64,000 nucleotides of DNA from Falsirhodobacter deserti (lineage in GTDB: Bacteria; Pseudomonadota; Alphaproteobacteria; Rhodobacterales; Rhodobacteraceae). The notes below the pieces were generated by a model. The model made no database searches and was not told the origin of the DNA. It saw nothing but the letters and a program-made list of their open reading frames with translations. Positions 18,885 to 37,203 of this stretch are shown here, piece by piece (the stretch's first letter is position 1; the number at the start of each line of letters is the position of its first letter). The stretch covers positions 1,773,811 through 1,837,810 of the forward strand of contig NZ_ML137218.1 of assembly GCF_004015795.1 (NCBI RefSeq), read 5' to 3'. The position numbers and the translations under genes are program-made.

Positions 18885-19592
18885 TTACGCGCGCTCGCGG
18901 CGGGGACGCGGCGCGGCACCCTCCTGCGATTCCGCCTGGCGACGGTCGTGCGCCTGCGGGTCATGCTCCAGGATCTCGCCTTTGAAGATCCAGACCTTCA
19001 CGCCGATGATGCCATAGGGCGTCATCGCCTCGTCGGTGGCATAGTCGATGTCGGCGCGCAGCGTGTGCAGCGGCACGCGACCTTCACGATACCATTCCGT
19101 CCGCGCGATCTCGGCGCCGCCAAGGCGGCCCGAAACGTTCACACGAATGCCGAGGGCGCCAATACGCATGGCGTTCTGCACGCCACGCTTCATGGCACGA
19201 CGGAAGGACACGCGACGCTCCATCTGCTGGGCGATCGACTCGGCCACCAGTTGTGCGTCCAGCTCGGGCTTGCGAACCTCGACGATGTTGAGGTGCAGTT
19301 CCGAAGCCGTGAACTTCGTCAGCTTCTTGCGCAGCGTCTCGATGTCCGCGCCCTTCTTGCCGATGATGACACCGGGACGGGCAGCGTGGATCGTGACGCG
19401 GCATTTCTTGTGCGGGCGCTCGATGATGACTTTCGAGATGCCAGCCTGCTTGACTTCCTTGTGCACGAAGTCACGGATCTTCAGATCCTCGAGCAGCAGG
19501 TCACCGTAGTCTTTCGACTCGGCGAACCAGCGGCTGTCCCAGGTGCGGTTGACCTGGAGGCGCATCCCGATGGGGTTTACCTTCTGACCCAT
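18885..19592 (-). CDS. rpsC: 30S ribosomal protein S3
   Basis: 235 aa, part of the mRNA entry channel. [12 protein letters not shown] opens the protein, the KH domain carries [16 protein letters not shown] and the C-domain has [17 protein letters not shown] and [20 protein letters not shown]. The ATG at 19592 overlaps the rplV stop by one base. The C-terminal tail is Arg-rich and ends PRPRRERA. Confidence 0.98.
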   Translation of the reverse strand: MGQKVNPIGMRLQVNRTWDSRWFAESKDYGDLLLEDLKIRDFVHKEVKQAGISKVIIERPHKKCRVTIHAARPGVIIGKKGADIETLRKKLTKFTASELHLNIVEVRKPELDAQLVAESIAQQMERRVSFRRAMKRGVQNAMRIGALGIRVNVSGRLGGAEIARTEWYREGRVPLHTLRADIDYATDEAMTPYGIIGVKVWIFKGEILEHDPQAHDRRQAESQEGAAPRPRRERA

Positions 19593-19972
19593 TACGCAGT
19601 CTCCCCTTTCTGACGCACCGTGATGGTCAGTTCGCTGAAGGGCTTCATGATCTTGCCGAACCGACCGCGCGCACGCGGGCGACCACGCTTCAGCGTGATG
19701 TTCTTGCCGCAATAGGCTTCGGCAACAACCAGCTCATCCACGTCAAGGCCGTGGTTGTTCTCGGCGTTGGCGATGGCCGACTGCAGGCACTTCAGCACGT
19801 CCTGGCTGATGCGCTTTTTCGAGAAGGTCAGGTCGGCGATAGCCTTGTCGACCTTCTTGCCGCGGATCAGGGCCGCCACGAGGTTCAGCTTCTGCGGCGA
19901 GACGCGCAGCATCTTGGCTTTCGCCATTGCCTCGTTTTCGGCCACGCGGCGCGGATTCTTTTCCTTGCTCAT
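19592..19972 (-). CDS. rplV: 50S ribosomal protein L22
   Basis: 126 aa; its beta hairpin lines the exit tunnel. [22 protein letters not shown] and the C-terminal [23 protein letters not shown] identify it. Followed immediately by rpsC (1-base overlap). Confidence 0.98.
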   Translation of the reverse strand: MSKEKNPRRVAENEAMAKAKMLRVSPQKLNLVAALIRGKKVDKAIADLTFSKKRISQDVLKCLQSAIANAENNHGLDVDELVVAEAYCGKNITLKRGRPRARGRFGKIMKPFSELTITVRQKGETA

Positions 19973-19975
19973 GGC

Positions 19976-20254
19976 TTACTTCCTCTTGGCTTTCTTATCG
20001 GCCGCGTGACCGTAATAGGTCCGCGTCGGCGAGTACTCGCCGAATTTCTGGCCGATCATCTCTTCGGTCACGGCGACCGGGATGTGCTTCTTGCCGTTAT
20101 AGACGCCGAACGTCAGACCGACGAACTGCGGCAGGATGGTGGAGCGACGCGACCAGATCTTGATCACTTCGTTCTTGCCCGACTCGCGCGACTTCTCTGC
20201 TTTTTTCAGCAGGTAGGCGTCGACGAAAGGGCCTTTCCAAACGGAACGCGACAT
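19976..20254 (-). CDS. rpsS: 30S ribosomal protein S19
   Basis: 92 aa, in the 30S head. [48 protein letters not shown] split into typical blocks and [22 protein letters not shown] end are all classical. It lies 3 bases after rplB and 3 before rplV. Confidence 0.98.
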   Translation of the reverse strand: MSRSVWKGPFVDAYLLKKAEKSRESGKNEVIKIWSRRSTILPQFVGLTFGVYNGKKHIPVAVTEEMIGQKFGEYSPTRTYYGHAADKKAKRK

Positions 20255-20257
20255 GGA

Positions 20258-21097
20258 TTAACGCCCTTTCTTCCTGGCGTGACGCGAGCGGACGATATAC
20301 TTGTCCGTCGTCTTGTTCTTGCGGGTGCGGTTGCCCTTGGTGCCCTTGCCCCACGGCGTGACCGGGTGACGGCCTCCCGAGGTCCGGCCTTCACCACCAC
20401 CGTGCGGGTGGTCGATCGGGTTCATGGCGACGCCGCGAACGGTCGGACGCACGCCCTTGTGGCGCATACGACCGGCTTTACCGAAGTTCTGGTTCGAATG
20501 GTCGGCGTTGGACACGGCACCGATGGTGGCCATGCATTCCTGACGCACCATGCGCAGTTCACCCGACGACAGGCGGATCTGGGCATAGCCGCCGTCGCGA
20601 CCGACGAACTGGGCATAGGTGCCAGCAGCACGAGCGATCTGACCGCCCTTGCCCGGCTTCATCTCGACGTTATGCACGATCGTACCGATCGGCATACCCG
20701 AGAAAGGCATCGCGTTGCCCGGCTTCACATCGGTGCGCGTACCGGCAACGATAGTGTCCCCAACGGCCAGACGCTGCGGCGCGAGGATGTAGGCCAGCTC
20801 GCCGTCATTGTACTTGACCAGCGCGATGAAGGCCGTGCGGTTGGGGTCGTATTCGATACGTTCAACAACCGCGGGAACGTCGAACTTGCGACGTTTGAAA
20901 TCGACGACACGATAGAGACGCTTCGCGCCACCACCCTTGTGCCACATCGTAACGCGTCCGGTGTTGTTCCGGCCGCCCGTCTTGATCAAGCCCTCGGTAA
21001 GGGTTTTGACCGGGCGTCCTTTCCACAGCTCCGAACGGTCGATCAGAACCAGCCCACGCTGGCCAGGCGTCGTCGGCTTATACGACTTAAGTGCCAT
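20258..21097 (-). CDS. rplB: 50S ribosomal protein L2
   Basis: 279 aa, needed for subunit joining and peptidyl transfer. [20 protein letters not shown] opens it; [17 protein letters not shown] and the C-terminal [22 protein letters not shown] (with the essential His of HPHGGGEG) are invariant features. The ATG at 21097 is preceded by ACAGGAAAC. Confidence 0.98.
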   Translation of the reverse strand: MALKSYKPTTPGQRGLVLIDRSELWKGRPVKTLTEGLIKTGGRNNTGRVTMWHKGGGAKRLYRVVDFKRRKFDVPAVVERIEYDPNRTAFIALVKYNDGELAYILAPQRLAVGDTIVAGTRTDVKPGNAMPFSGMPIGTIVHNVEMKPGKGGQIARAAGTYAQFVGRDGGYAQIRLSSGELRMVRQECMATIGAVSNADHSNQNFGKAGRMRHKGVRPTVRGVAMNPIDHPHGGGEGRTSGGRHPVTPWGKGTKGNRTRKNKTTDKYIVRSRHARKKGR

Positions 21098-21120
21098 GTT
21101 TCCTGTCTTCCGTACAGCTG

Positions 21121-21138
21121 GGACCTGCAAGCAGGTCC
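21121..21138 (-). other. Hairpin just upstream of rplB
   Basis: GGACCTGC and GCAGGTCC form an 8-bp stem with a 2-base gap, 24 bases before the rplB start and downstream of a larger terminator-like hairpin. It could affect rplB translation initiation; this is inference. Confidence 0.4.
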
Positions 21139-21173
21139 GGTGAAGGGCTCCGAAGATCCCCGTCGTAAAAATC

Positions 21174-21201
21174 AGTGGCCCCGGACGAATCCGGGGCCAC
21201 T
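21174..21201 (-). terminator. Perfect 12-bp terminator-like hairpin between rplW and rplB
   Basis: AGTGGCCCCGGA and TCCGGGGCCACT pair perfectly around CGAA; on the minus strand GATTTTTAC follows. It starts about 20 bases after the rplW stop, within the S10 operon. Confidence 0.6.
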
Positions 21202-21220
21202 TGATTCGTTGCGCCTTCTA

Positions 21221-21517
21221 TCAGAGGCCCGTGGCCACGTCGATAGTGTTCCCCTCCTCGAGGGTGACATAGGCTTTCTTCTTGTCGCTACGCTCGCCGG
21301 GGCGACCGCGGAAACGCTTGGCCTTACCTTTGGTGATGGTCGTGTTCACGGCCTTCACCTTGACGCCGAAGACGTTCTCGACGGCTTCCTTGATCATCGG
21401 CTTGGTCGCGTCCATTGCGACCTGGAACACCACCGCGTTCGCCTCGGAGGCCAGAGTGGCCTTTTCCGTGATGATCGGCTTCTTGATGATGTCGTAGTGT
21501 TCGGGTTTCACGCTCAT
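21221..21517 (-). CDS. rplW: 50S ribosomal protein L23
   Basis: 98 aa, the docking site for trigger factor and SRP at the tunnel exit. [19 protein letters not shown] and [23 protein letters not shown] are typical. Its ATG overlaps the rplD stop by 4 bases. Confidence 0.98.
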   Translation of the reverse strand: MSVKPEHYDIIKKPIITEKATLASEANAVVFQVAMDATKPMIKEAVENVFGVKVKAVNTTITKGKAKRFRGRPGERSDKKKAYVTLEEGNTIDVATGL

Positions 21518-22134
21518 TTCAGGCGAGCCTCCAGAGCTTCGACACCCGCTTTCGTGATCACCAGCGTGTCACGCTTCAGGATGTCATAGACGTTCGCGCC
21601 CATCGTCGGCAGGATGTCCACGCCTTCGATGTTGCGGGCTGCCTTTGCGAAGTTTTCATTCACGTCGGCGCCGTCGATGATCAGAACACGCTTCCAGCCC
21701 AGTTCCTTCACGGCTTTTGCAAGCGTCGACGTCTTGGCTTCCGTCATGTTGACGTCTTCCAGAACGATCAGGTTACCGGTCGCGGCCTTGGACGACAAGG
21801 CGTGCTTCAGCCCCAGAGCGCGGAACTTCTTGGGAAGCTCATGCGCGTGGCTGCGGGGCGTCGGACCCTTGTAGACACCACCGTGACGGAAGGTCGGCGC
21901 CTTCTTGGAACCGTGACGAGCGCCGCCGGTGCCTTTCTGGCGATAGATCTTCTTGGTGGAGTAGGACACGTCGGACTTGCCGAGCACCGAGTGGGTGCCA
22001 GCCTGTGCCTTCGCGCGCTGCCAGCGGACGACGCGGTGCAGGATGTCGGCGCGCGGCTCGAGGCCGAAGACCTCGTCCGCGAGGTCGATCGAGCCCGCTT
22101 TGCCGGCGTCAAGCTTGATGACGTCGAGTTTCAT
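21514..22134 (-). CDS. rplD: 50S ribosomal protein L4
   Basis: 206 aa; an extended loop reaches the exit tunnel, and in E. coli L4 represses the S10 operon. [38 protein letters not shown] and [20 protein letters not shown]-like sequence lie in the loop. The start at 22134 (MKLDVIKLD) overlaps the rplC stop by 4 bases. Confidence 0.98.
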   Translation of the reverse strand: MKLDVIKLDAGKAGSIDLADEVFGLEPRADILHRVVRWQRAKAQAGTHSVLGKSDVSYSTKKIYRQKGTGGARHGSKKAPTFRHGGVYKGPTPRSHAHELPKKFRALGLKHALSSKAATGNLIVLEDVNMTEAKTSTLAKAVKELGWKRVLIIDGADVNENFAKAARNIEGVDILPTMGANVYDILKRDTLVITKAGVEALEARLK

Positions 22135-22856
22135 TTCGCTTCTCCTTCGTCGGAGGCATCGTTGGCAGCAACGGCTTGCGAAGCCGAACGCAGCGCGGCG
22201 GGCAGCACAAGGTTGTCCGGAGCCGGCTTCTTGACGGCATCCTTGACGGTGACCCAACCACCCTTCGACCCGGGAACGGCGCCCTTGATCATGATGATGC
22301 CACGCTCGGCATCGGTCTTGACCACTTGCAGGTTCTGGGTCGTGACGCGGACGGCACCGAGGTGACCGGCCATCTTCTTGCCTTTGAAGACCTTGCCCGG
22401 ATCCTGACACTGCCCTGTGGAGCCGTGCGAACGGTGCGAGATCGACACGCCGTGCGACGCACGCAGACCGCCGAAGTTGTGACGCTTCATGGCGCCGGCG
22501 AAACCCTTACCGATCGAGGTGCCCGCGACGTCAACGAACTGACCTGCGAGGTAGTGATCGGCGGTGATTTCCTCACCCACGTTGATCAGGTTCTCGGGCG
22601 AGACGCGGAATTCCGCGATCTTGCGCTTGGGTTCCACGTTCGCTTTCGCGAAGTGGCCGCGCATGGCTGCCGAGGTGCGTTTCGCTTTGGCGGTGCCTGC
22701 ACCCAGCTGAACGGCGGAATAGCCGTCTTTGTCAGCAGTGCGCTGCGCCACGACCTGAAGCGTGTCGAGCTGGAGAACCGTCACCGGAACCTGGCGACCG
22801 TCTTCCATGAACAGCCGGGTCATGCCCAGCTTCTTTGCGATAATTCCAGAGCGCAT
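22131..22856 (-). CDS. rplC: 50S ribosomal protein L3
   Basis: 241 aa, an assembly initiator near the peptidyl transferase centre. [14 protein letters not shown] opens it; [29 protein letters not shown] (spanning two motif blocks) with [20 protein letters not shown] are diagnostic. The C-terminal tail (about residues 210-241) is Ala-rich and poorly conserved. Confidence 0.98.
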   Translation of the reverse strand: MRSGIIAKKLGMTRLFMEDGRQVPVTVLQLDTLQVVAQRTADKDGYSAVQLGAGTAKAKRTSAAMRGHFAKANVEPKRKIAEFRVSPENLINVGEEITADHYLAGQFVDVAGTSIGKGFAGAMKRHNFGGLRASHGVSISHRSHGSTGQCQDPGKVFKGKKMAGHLGAVRVTTQNLQVVKTDAERGIIMIKGAVPGSKGGWVTVKDAVKKPAPDNLVLPAALRSASQAVAANDASDEGEAK

Positions 22857-22867
22857 AGGTCTACCCC

Positions 22868-23176
22868 TTACACTTTGATTTCGACGTCAACGCCGGCCGC
22901 GAGGTCGAGCTTCATCAGCGCGTCCACGGTCTGCGGGGTCGGATCAACGATGTCGAGGAGACGCTTGTGCGTGCGGATTTCCCACTGGTCGCGCGACTTC
23001 TTGTCGATGTGCGGACCACGGAGAACCGTGAACTTCTCGATCTTGTTCGGCAGCGGGATCGGGCCGCGCACTTGCGCGCCGGTCCGCTTGGCCGTGGAGA
23101 CGATTTCCTGCGTGCTGGCGTCCAGCACCCGGTAATCGAAGGCTTTCAGCCTGATGCGGATAGTTTGACCTTGCAT
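22868..23176 (-). CDS. rpsJ: 30S ribosomal protein S10
   Basis: 102 aa; also the NusE antitermination factor that pairs with NusB and Nus[20 protein letters not shown] and [25 protein letters not shown] are typical. The start at 23176 is set by homology. It is separated from tuf by 73 bases without an evident promoter, so the str and S10 sections are probably one transcript. Confidence 0.98.
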   Translation of the reverse strand: MQGQTIRIRLKAFDYRVLDASTQEIVSTAKRTGAQVRGPIPLPNKIEKFTVLRGPHIDKKSRDQWEIRTHKRLLDIVDPTPQTVDALMKLDLAAGVDVEIKV

Positions 23177-23249
23177 TTTACATGCCCTTTGGGGCCCGGC
23201 GGGAAGACGGGGACCCGTAGGCCCCCGCCCCCTCTTCCGGTGCGGTTGA

Positions 23250-24425
<1,176 letters not shown>

Positions 24426-24517
24426 CGTGGCTTCCTCTTGATTCGATTCCGCAGCGGCGGGGAAGGCCCCGCACTACAGGAACGGTGCTGCGACTGCAAC
24501 ACCCGACATAATGGAAG

Positions 24518-24535
24518 GGCGGGGTTTCCCCCGCC
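24518..24535 (-). other. Hairpin between fusA and tuf
   Basis: GGCGGGG and CCCCGCC form a 7-bp GC stem shortly after the fusA stop, without a U-tract. It may mark an mRNA processing or stabilising element ahead of tuf. Confidence 0.4.
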
Positions 24536-24542
24536 GCCCCTG

Positions 24543-26666
<2,124 letters not shown>

Positions 26667-26690
26667 TGGTTCGGTCCTCAGGCTGATGGG

Positions 26691-27161
26691 TTACCAGCGG
26701 TAATGGCTGAACGCTTTGTTCGCGTCGGCCATCTTGTGCGTGTCTTCGCGCTTCTTCACAGCGGTGCCGCGGTTGTTGACCGCGTCCGAAAGCTCAGCGG
26801 CAAGACGCTCTTCCATGGTGTTCTCGTTGCGCTTGCGGGCAGCGGTGATCAGCCAGCGGATCGCCAGCGCCTCGCGGCGCTCCGTGCGGACTTCGACCGG
26901 AACCTGGTACGTTGCACCACCGACGCGGCGCGAACGCACTTCGACGGAAGGTTTCACGTTGTCCAGCGCTTCGTGGAAGGCTTCGATCGGCTCGCGCTTC
27001 AGACGGGTCTGAACGCGGTCGAGCGCGTTGTAGACGATCGATTCGGCAATGGATTTCTTGCCATCGATCATCAGGTTGTTCATGAACTTGGTCAGAACCC
27101 GATCGCCGAACTTGGCATCGGGAAGGATTTCGCGCTTTTCGGCGGCGTGACGACGGGACAT
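26691..27161 (-). CDS. rpsG: 30S ribosomal protein S7
   Basis: 156 aa, the 30S head organiser and E-site contact. [36 protein letters not shown] and [18 protein letters not shown] are diagnostic. It lies 11 bases downstream of rpsL. Confidence 0.98.
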   Translation of the reverse strand: MSRRHAAEKREILPDAKFGDRVLTKFMNNLMIDGKKSIAESIVYNALDRVQTRLKREPIEAFHEALDNVKPSVEVRSRRVGGATYQVPVEVRTERREALAIRWLITAARKRNENTMEERLAAELSDAVNNRGTAVKKREDTHKMADANKAFSHYRW

Positions 27162-27172
27162 CTCTCAGAACC

Positions 27173-27544
27173 TCACTTCGGACGTTTCGCGCCGTATTTC
27201 GAACGGCGTTGACGACGATCTTTGACGCCTTGCGTGTCCAGCACGCCGCGCAGGATATGGTAACGGACGCCCGGAAGGTCTTTTACGCGGCCGCCGCGGA
27301 TGAGCACGACGGAGTGCTCTTGCAGGTTGTGCTTTTCGCCCGGGATGTACGAAATCACCTCGAACCCGTTGGTGAGGCGCACTTTCGCCACTTTCCGCAT
27401 AGCCGAGTTCGGCTTCTTCGGCGTGGTGGTGTAGACGCGCGTGCAAACGCCGCGCTTCTGCGGGCAAGACTCCAGGTGCTGTGACTTGGAGCGGTTCTTC
27501 TTCGGCTCCCGCGGTTTGCGGATGAGCTGTTGGATCGTCGGCAT
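27173..27544 (-). CDS. rpsL: 30S ribosomal protein S12
   Basis: 123 aa, in the decoding centre. [20 protein letters not shown] opens the protein; [18 protein letters not shown] carries Lys at position 43, the streptomycin-sensitive residue, and [17 protein letters not shown] follows. It is the first gene after the str operon promoter, with a leader of about 200 bases. Confidence 0.98.
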   Translation of the reverse strand: MPTIQQLIRKPREPKKNRSKSQHLESCPQKRGVCTRVYTTTPKKPNSAMRKVAKVRLTNGFEVISYIPGEKHNLQEHSVVLIRGGRVKDLPGVRYHILRGVLDTQGVKDRRQRRSKYGAKRPK

Positions 27545-27612
27545 TCGGTTCCCCGTTGCTTCCTGTTGCGTGGACGCCTGCCCGGATCCTCTCGGGGGGC
27601 GCCAGTTCAGGA

Positions 27613-27628
27613 CGTTTCATATGAAACG
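27613..27628. repeat. 16-bp perfect palindrome in the rpsL leader
   Basis: CGTTTCATATGAAACG is exactly self-complementary and lies about 70 bases upstream of rpsL, inside the transcribed leader of the str operon. It could be a DNA operator or fold as a small RNA hairpin; nothing in the sequence decides. Confidence 0.55.
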
Positions 27629-27757
27629 CCAAAACCGCATCCATCCCGTGAAGGACGGCGCGGTGGAATTCCAGAGGATCGGGGCTCTCGCCCGGATCAT
27701 GACCACTACATAACCCGAAGGTGTTCGCGGCGGGCAAACCCGCAATTCGGTACCGCG

Positions 27758-27786
27758 CGTATAGGTGGAGTCGCGCCGATTGTCAA
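27758..27786 (-). promoter_or_regulatory. Promoter of the str-S10-spc-alpha super-operon
   Basis: TTGACA (27786-27781) and TATACG (27763-27758) are separated by exactly 17 bases on the minus strand, the best sigma-70 match seen in the window. The -35 box overlaps the stop codon of the upstream glycosyltransferase gene. The predicted transcript start is near 27751. Confidence 0.85.
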
Positions 27787-28595
27787 CAAAGGCCAAGGGC
27801 GCTGCGGAAGGCAGGCAGATCGATACCGAAGCGGCGTGCAAGCATTCGCGTCTCGTGCGTCTGATCGAACGCAAAGGGCGCCCCGCCTCGCGCGGGCGGC
27901 CGGCTGTCATTCGTTTCGTGCTTGCCACGCAGATACATGATCGGGTCCGACAGGCTGACCCCCGGCATCAGGGTGATCAGCTTGTGATGCGGATAATCCA
28001 GTGCACCCCTGTCATGCCCCGCCGGCGCCACGATATTGAGGGCGACGCCCAGTGTATGGGTGATCTGCGGGTTCAACGTCAGCACCTGCCCGTCATAATC
28101 CAGGGTGAAGCCCCGTGGGTAATCCAGATAGAAAAGCGGATAGGTGTCCGCCATGCCACCCAGTCTCTGCAGATCCCGCCGGGAGCTTTCCACATAGTCG
28201 ATCGCCACCGCGTCATCGTCGTCGTGCCGGAACAGCACCATCCGATCGGCAGAAGGGTCCGCATGCCGCAACATGGCCGTCCGACAAACCTGCCGGTGGT
28301 GGTTGGGGGGGCACAGTTCGATCACAATCTGCGGGATGGGAGAGACGAGATCGTGCAACCGTTCCAGCCATGGCAGCGGGAAATCCTCCCCCACGGCGAT
28401 GACAAGCTTGAAATCGGGATCGGTCTGCCGCGCCCATGACGGAAGCGCGACATATTCGAACCACAGGAAACGCTGGGCCAGGCGGTCCGGATCGTAAAGC
28501 AGACGCCGACGCTCATCGAGCGTTTCGTGAACAACTTTGAAGCCGCCTTCCGACAGAAGCGAAAAACGGCACAAGCCAAGCATCTGTATCTTCAC
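27783..28595 (-). CDS. Putative glycosyltransferase (PF11316-like, rhamnosyltransferase-type)
   Basis: 270 aa, apparently a cytoplasmic glycosyltransferase. The N-terminal MLGLCRFSLLSEGGFKV, the FLWFEYVALPSWARQTDPDF segment and the acidic cluster RHDDDDAVAIDYV (a DXD-like metal/sugar-nucleotide site) fit the family of small putative rhamnosyltransferases common in Rhodobacteraceae. AGGAGGG lies 10 bases before the ATG. It starts only 12 bases beyond the rpoC terminator, so it depends on readthrough or a promoter inside rpoC. Acceptor and donor sugar are unknown. Confidence 0.7.
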   Translation of the reverse strand: MKIQMLGLCRFSLLSEGGFKVVHETLDERRRLLYDPDRLAQRFLWFEYVALPSWARQTDPDFKLVIAVGEDFPLPWLERLHDLVSPIPQIVIELCPPNHHRQVCRTAMLRHADPSADRMVLFRHDDDDAVAIDYVESSRRDLQRLGGMADTYPLFYLDYPRGFTLDYDGQVLTLNPQITHTLGVALNIVAPAGHDRGALDYPHHKLITLMPGVSLSDPIMYLRGKHETNDSRPPARGGAPFAFDQTHETRMLARRFGIDLPAFRSALGLC

Positions 28596-28607
28596 TTGCC
28601 CTCCTGC

Positions 28608-28641
28608 AAAAAAAGGCCCCCCGGAACCGGAGGGCCTTTTT
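28608..28641 (-). terminator. Intrinsic terminator downstream of rpoC
   Basis: On the minus strand GGCCCTCCGG and CCGGGGGGCC pair over a TT loop, flanked by A5 and T7. It starts 6 bases after the rpoC stop and precedes the glycosyltransferase. The flanking A/T runs make it potentially bidirectional. Confidence 0.9.
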
Positions 28642-28646
28642 CTGTC

Positions 28647-32846
<4,200 letters not shown>

Positions 32847-32893
32847 CTTGTGTCCTTAAAACAGGGATGGGGTAAGTGGGGCGGAGACCGCCC

Positions 32894-35800
32894 TCACTCT
32901 TCCTCCGAATCCAGGAGTTCCATGTTGAGGCCCAGACCGCGGACCTCCTTGACGAGAACGTTGAACGATTCCGGCACGCCGGCTTCGAAGTTGTCCTCAC
33001 CCTTCACGATGCTTTCGTACATCTTCGTCCGGCCGGCGACGTCATCCGACTTCACCGTCAGCATCTCTTGCAGGGTGTAGGCGGCGCCATAGGCTTCCAG
33101 AGCCCAGACCTCCATCTCACCCAGACGCTGACCACCGAACTGCGCCTTACCGCCCAGCGGCTGCTGGGTCACAAGGCTGTACGGACCGGTCGAACGGGCG
33201 TGCAGCTTGTCATCCACCAGGTGGTGGAGTTTCAGCATGTACTTCACACCCACCGTGACAGGACGCGCGAACTGTTCGCCCGAACGGCCATCGAACACGA
33301 TCGACTGGCCGGATTCGTTGAAGCCCGCGCGGCGAAGCGCATCGTTCACGTCCGGTTCCTTGGCGCCGTCGAAGACCGGCGTTGCGATCGGAACACCTTT
33401 CGTGACGGTGCCCGCCATTTCAAGGATATCCTCGTCTTCGTGGTCACCGAAGGCCGCCTCGTAGGTCTCGTCGCCATAGGCAAGGCGCAGGGCTTCCTTA
33501 ACAGGGGTCATGTCACCCTTGCGACGGTATTCCTGAAGTGCCTCGTCGATCTTGATGCCCAGACCGCGCGCGGCCCAGCCCATATGGGTTTCAAGGATCT
33601 GACCGACGTTCATGCGCGACGGCACGCCCAGCGGGTTAAGCACGAGATCGACCGCAGTCCCGTCGGCAAGGAACGGCATGTCCTCCACCGGCACGACCTT
33701 GGAGATGACGCCCTTGTTGCCGTGACGACCGGCCATCTTGTCGCCCGGTTGCAGCTTGCGCTTCACCGCGACGAACACCTTGACCATCTTCATCACGCCC
33801 GGGGGCAGATCGTCGCCGCGACGGACCTTCTCGACCTTGTCTTCGAAGCGGTGGTCGAGCTGGCGCTTCTGCGCCTCGTATTGCTCGTGCAGCGCCTCGA
33901 TGTCCTTGGCCTCGGCTTCCTCGCCGATCGCAAGCTGCCACCACTGCCCCTTGGACAGCGTGCCCAGCAGTTCGGCGTCGATGGTGGAGCCGGACTTGAT
34001 GCCCTTCGGACCCTTCACCGCCGTCTTGCCCAGCAGCAACGTGCGCAGACGCGAGTAGATGTTGCGATCAAGAATCGCCAGCTCGTCGTCACGGTCGCGC
34101 GACAGGCGTTCCACTTCCTCACGCTCGATCTGCAGCGCACGCTCGTCCTTGTCGACGCCGTGACGGTTGAACACCCGCACCTCAACGATCGTGCCGTAAG
34201 CACCCGGCGGCAGACGCAGCGAGGTATCGCGGACGTCAGAAGCCTTTTCGCCGAAGATGGCGCGGAGCAGTTTCTCCTCCGGCGTCATCGGGCTTTCGCC
34301 CTTCGGGGTGATCTTGCCGACCAGGATGTCGCCCGGCTGAACCTCGGCGCCGATATAAACGATGCCGGCTTCATCCAGGTTGCGCAGGGCTTCTTCACCC
34401 ACGTTCGGGATGTCGCGCGTGATCTCTTCCGGGCCAAGCTTGGTATCGCGGGCCGCGACTTCGTATTCCTCGATATGGATCGAGGTGAAGACGTCATCCT
34501 TCAGGATGCGCTCCGAGATCAGGATCGAGTCCTCGTAGTTATAGCCGTTCCACGGCATGAACGCGACGACCACGTTCCGGCCAAGGGCCAGTTCGCCCAT
34601 GTCGGTGCTGGGGCCGTCGGCCACAACCTGACCGCGTGCCACCTGTTCACCCACCTTCACCAGCGGACGCTGGTTGATGCAGGAGGACTGGTTGGACCGC
34701 TTGAACTTGCGCAGACGATAGATGTCCACGCCCGGCTCGCCCGGCTCCAGCATCTCGGTGGCGCGGACAACGATACGCGTCGCGTCCACCTGATCGATGA
34801 TGCCGGCGCGGCGCGCCATGATCGCGGCGCCGGAGTCGCGGGCCACGACAGCCTCGATCCCCGTGCCGACGAAGGGCGCATCCGATTGCAGCAGCGGAAC
34901 CGCCTGACGTTGCATGTTCGAACCCATCAGGGCGCGGTTGGCGTCGTCGTTTTCAAGGAACGGGATCAGCGAGGCCGCAACCGAAACCAGCTGCTTCGGC
35001 GACACGTCGATCAGGTCCACGGCATCCGGCGGGTTCAGCATGAACTCGCCCGCGCGGCGGGTGGAGATCAGGTCGCTGGTGAAGCGGCCGCTCTCGTCGA
35101 TGGTCGCGTTGGCCTGGGCCACCGTGTGACGCATCTCTTCCGTGGCGGACATGTACACGACGTCATCCGTCACCTGACCATCCGCGACCTTGCGGTACGG
35201 CGTTTCGATGAAGCCATACTTGTTCACGCGGGCGAAGGTGGCCAGAGAGTTGATCAGACCGATGTTCTGACCTTCCGGCGTTTCGATCGGGCACATCCGG
35301 CCATAGTGGGTCGGGTGAACGTCGCGAACCTCGAAGCCTGCACGCTCACGCGTCAGACCGCCCGGCCCGAGAGCCGAGAGACGACGCTTGTGCGTCACTT
35401 CCGAAAGCGGGTTCGTCTGGTCCATGAACTGCGACAGCTGCGAGGAGCCGAAGAATTCACGAACCGCAGCCGCCGCCGGCTTGGCGTTGATCAGGTCCTG
35501 CGGCATGATCGTGTCGATCTCGACCGAGGACATGCGTTCCTTGATCGCGCGTTCCATGCGCAGCAGGCCGACGCGGTACTGGTTCTCCATCAGCTCGCCC
35601 ACCGAACGCACGCGGCGGTTGCCGAGGTGGTCGATGTCGTCGATTTCGCCCTTGCCGTCGCGCAGATCGGTCAGTGCACGAATGCACGAGATGATGTCGT
35701 CGCGGTCCAGGGTGCGCTGCGTGTCCGGCTTGTCCAGATCGAGGCGCATGTTCATCTTCACGCGGCCAACGGCCGAGAGATCATAACGCTCGCTGTCGAA

Positions 35801-37027
35801 GAACAGCGTTTCGAACAGGTTGGATGCGGCTTCGACGGTCGGCGGCTCGCCCGGGCGCATGACGCGGTAGATGTCCATGAGCGCGCTTTCGCGGTTCATG
35901 TTCTTGTCCGCCGCCATCGTGTTGCGGATGTAGGGGCCGACATTCACGCCGTCGATGTCCAGAACCGGGATCTCGGTGATGCCCTGGTCCAGCAGCAGCT
36001 TGAGCGTACCGCCCTTCACCTCGCCGTCGCGGTCGTACTCCATCGTGAGTTCATCACCGGCTTCCACCCAGATCTCACCGGTTTCCTCGTTGATGATGTC
36101 TTGCGCGACATAGCGACCGATGATGCGGTCGAACGGCAGCAGCAGTTCCTTGACCTCGCCCTCGTCGATCAGCTTTTTGACCATTCGGGGCGTCATCTTG
36201 TCGCCGGCCTTGCAGATCACTTCGCCGGTCGCGGCGTCGATCAGGTCATAGGTCGGGCGGGTGCCGCGCACACGCTCGGGGAAGAACTTGGTCACCCAGC
36301 CCTTGTTCTTCTGGTAGGTGTAGGACACCGTGTCGTAATATTGCGACATGATGGCTTCCTGGTCCAGGCCCAGGGCATAAAGCAGCGTCGTCACCGGCAG
36401 CTTGCGGCGACGGTCGATGCGCGCAAAGACAATGTCCTTGGCGTCAAATTCGAAGTCCAGCCACGAACCGCGGTACGGGATAATACGGCAGGCGAACAGC
36501 AGTTTGCCCGAGGAATGCGTCTTGCCCTTGTCGTGGTCAAAGAACACGCCCGGCGAACGGTGCATCTGGGACACGATCACCCGTTCGGTCCCGTTGACGA
36601 TGAACGTGCCGTTCGACGTCATCAGGGGCATGTCGCCCATGTAGACGTCCTGTTCCTTGATGTCCTTGACCGACCGGCTGCCCGTCGTTTCGTCAACATC
36701 GAATACGATCAGGCGCAGCGTGACCTTCAGCGGCGCGGCATAGGTCATGTCGCGCTGCTGGCACTCGTCCACGTCGTATTTCGGCTTCTCCAGCTCGTAT
36801 TTCACGAACTCGAGCACCGCAGTCTCGTTGAAGTCCTTGATCGGGAAGACGGACTGGAAGACGCCCTTGATCCCCTCACCGTCCGCCGGCACCTGGCCTT
36901 CGCCGGATTTCAGGAACAGATCGTAAGAGGATTTCTGAACCTCGATAAGGTTCGGCATTTCCAGAACTTCACGGATTTTTCCGAAGTAACGGCGGATGCG
37001 CTTCTGGCCAACGTAGCTCTGAGCCAT
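32894..37027 (-). CDS. rpoB: DNA-directed RNA polymerase beta subunit
   Basis: 1377 aa. The rifampicin-region sequence [20 protein letters not shown] followed by [11 protein letters not shown] is unmodified at the positions I can compare, and [15 protein letters not shown] is in the catalytic half. I use the ATG at 37027 ([10 protein letters not shown]), spaced about 9 bases from AAGGTGA; a GTG four codons earlier lacks a ribosome-binding site. It lies 240 bases after rplL. Confidence 0.98.
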   Translation of the reverse strand: MAQSYVGQKRIRRYFGKIREVLEMPNLIEVQKSSYDLFLKSGEGQVPADGEGIKGVFQSVFPIKDFNETAVLEFVKYELEKPKYDVDECQQRDMTYAAPLKVTLRLIVFDVDETTGSRSVKDIKEQDVYMGDMPLMTSNGTFIVNGTERVIVSQMHRSPGVFFDHDKGKTHSSGKLLFACRIIPYRGSWLDFEFDAKDIVFARIDRRRKLPVTTLLYALGLDQEAIMSQYYDTVSYTYQKNKGWVTKFFPERVRGTRPTYDLIDAATGEVICKAGDKMTPRMVKKLIDEGEVKELLLPFDRIIGRYVAQDIINEETGEIWVEAGDELTMEYDRDGEVKGGTLKLLLDQGITEIPVLDIDGVNVGPYIRNTMAADKNMNRESALMDIYRVMRPGEPPTVEAASNLFETLFFDSERYDLSAVGRVKMNMRLDLDKPDTQRTLDRDDIISCIRALTDLRDGKGEIDDIDHLGNRRVRSVGELMENQYRVGLLRMERAIKERMSSVEIDTIMPQDLINAKPAAAAVREFFGSSQLSQFMDQTNPLSEVTHKRRLSALGPGGLTRERAGFEVRDVHPTHYGRMCPIETPEGQNIGLINSLATFARVNKYGFIETPYRKVADGQVTDDVVYMSATEEMRHTVAQANATIDESGRFTSDLISTRRAGEFMLNPPDAVDLIDVSPKQLVSVAASLIPFLENDDANRALMGSNMQRQAVPLLQSDAPFVGTGIEAVVARDSGAAIMARRAGIIDQVDATRIVVRATEMLEPGEPGVDIYRLRKFKRSNQSSCINQRPLVKVGEQVARGQVVADGPSTDMGELALGRNVVVAFMPWNGYNYEDSILISERILKDDVFTSIHIEEYEVAARDTKLGPEEITRDIPNVGEEALRNLDEAGIVYIGAEVQPGDILVGKITPKGESPMTPEEKLLRAIFGEKASDVRDTSLRLPPGAYGTIVEVRVFNRHGVDKDERALQIEREEVERLSRDRDDELAILDRNIYSRLRTLLLGKTAVKGPKGIKSGSTIDAELLGTLSKGQWWQLAIGEEAEAKDIEALHEQYEAQKRQLDHRFEDKVEKVRRGDDLPPGVMKMVKVFVAVKRKLQPGDKMAGRHGNKGVISKVVPVEDMPFLADGTAVDLVLNPLGVPSRMNVGQILETHMGWAARGLGIKIDEALQEYRRKGDMTPVKEALRLAYGDETYEAAFGDHEDEDILEMAGTVTKGVPIATPVFDGAKEPDVNDALRRAGFNESGQSIVFDGRSGEQFARPVTVGVKYMLKLHHLVDDKLHARSTGPYSLVTQQPLGGKAQFGGQRLGEMEVWALEAYGAAYTLQEMLTVKSDDVAGRTKMYESIVKGEDNFEAGVPESFNVLVKEVRGLGLNMELLDSEEE

Positions 37028-37203
37028 GCTCAAGGTCACCTTTCGTGTCTCGCGGGCGTGCGTCCGTCGGGGACCGGGCGCGCGCCGCTTGCGAAGCAGG
37101 GGGTTGAGGTTCCATTCATGCCCGCCGTCCCACCGGCAAGCTCCCGAACCTTGAACCGCGCCTTGGGCGGAACTTTCGCAAAAGCTCCCTCCAAGACAGG
37201 TTC

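Noticed and set aside
24426-24542. Promoter between fusA and tuf copy 1 (TTGCAG-N17-TAGTGC on the minus strand)
   Set aside because: The -10 is too poor and similar matches occur by chance; the hairpin there is reported instead.
37027-37039. GTG start for rpoB four codons upstream
   Set aside because: It lacks a Shine-Dalgarno, while AAGGTGA is properly spaced for the ATG at 37027.
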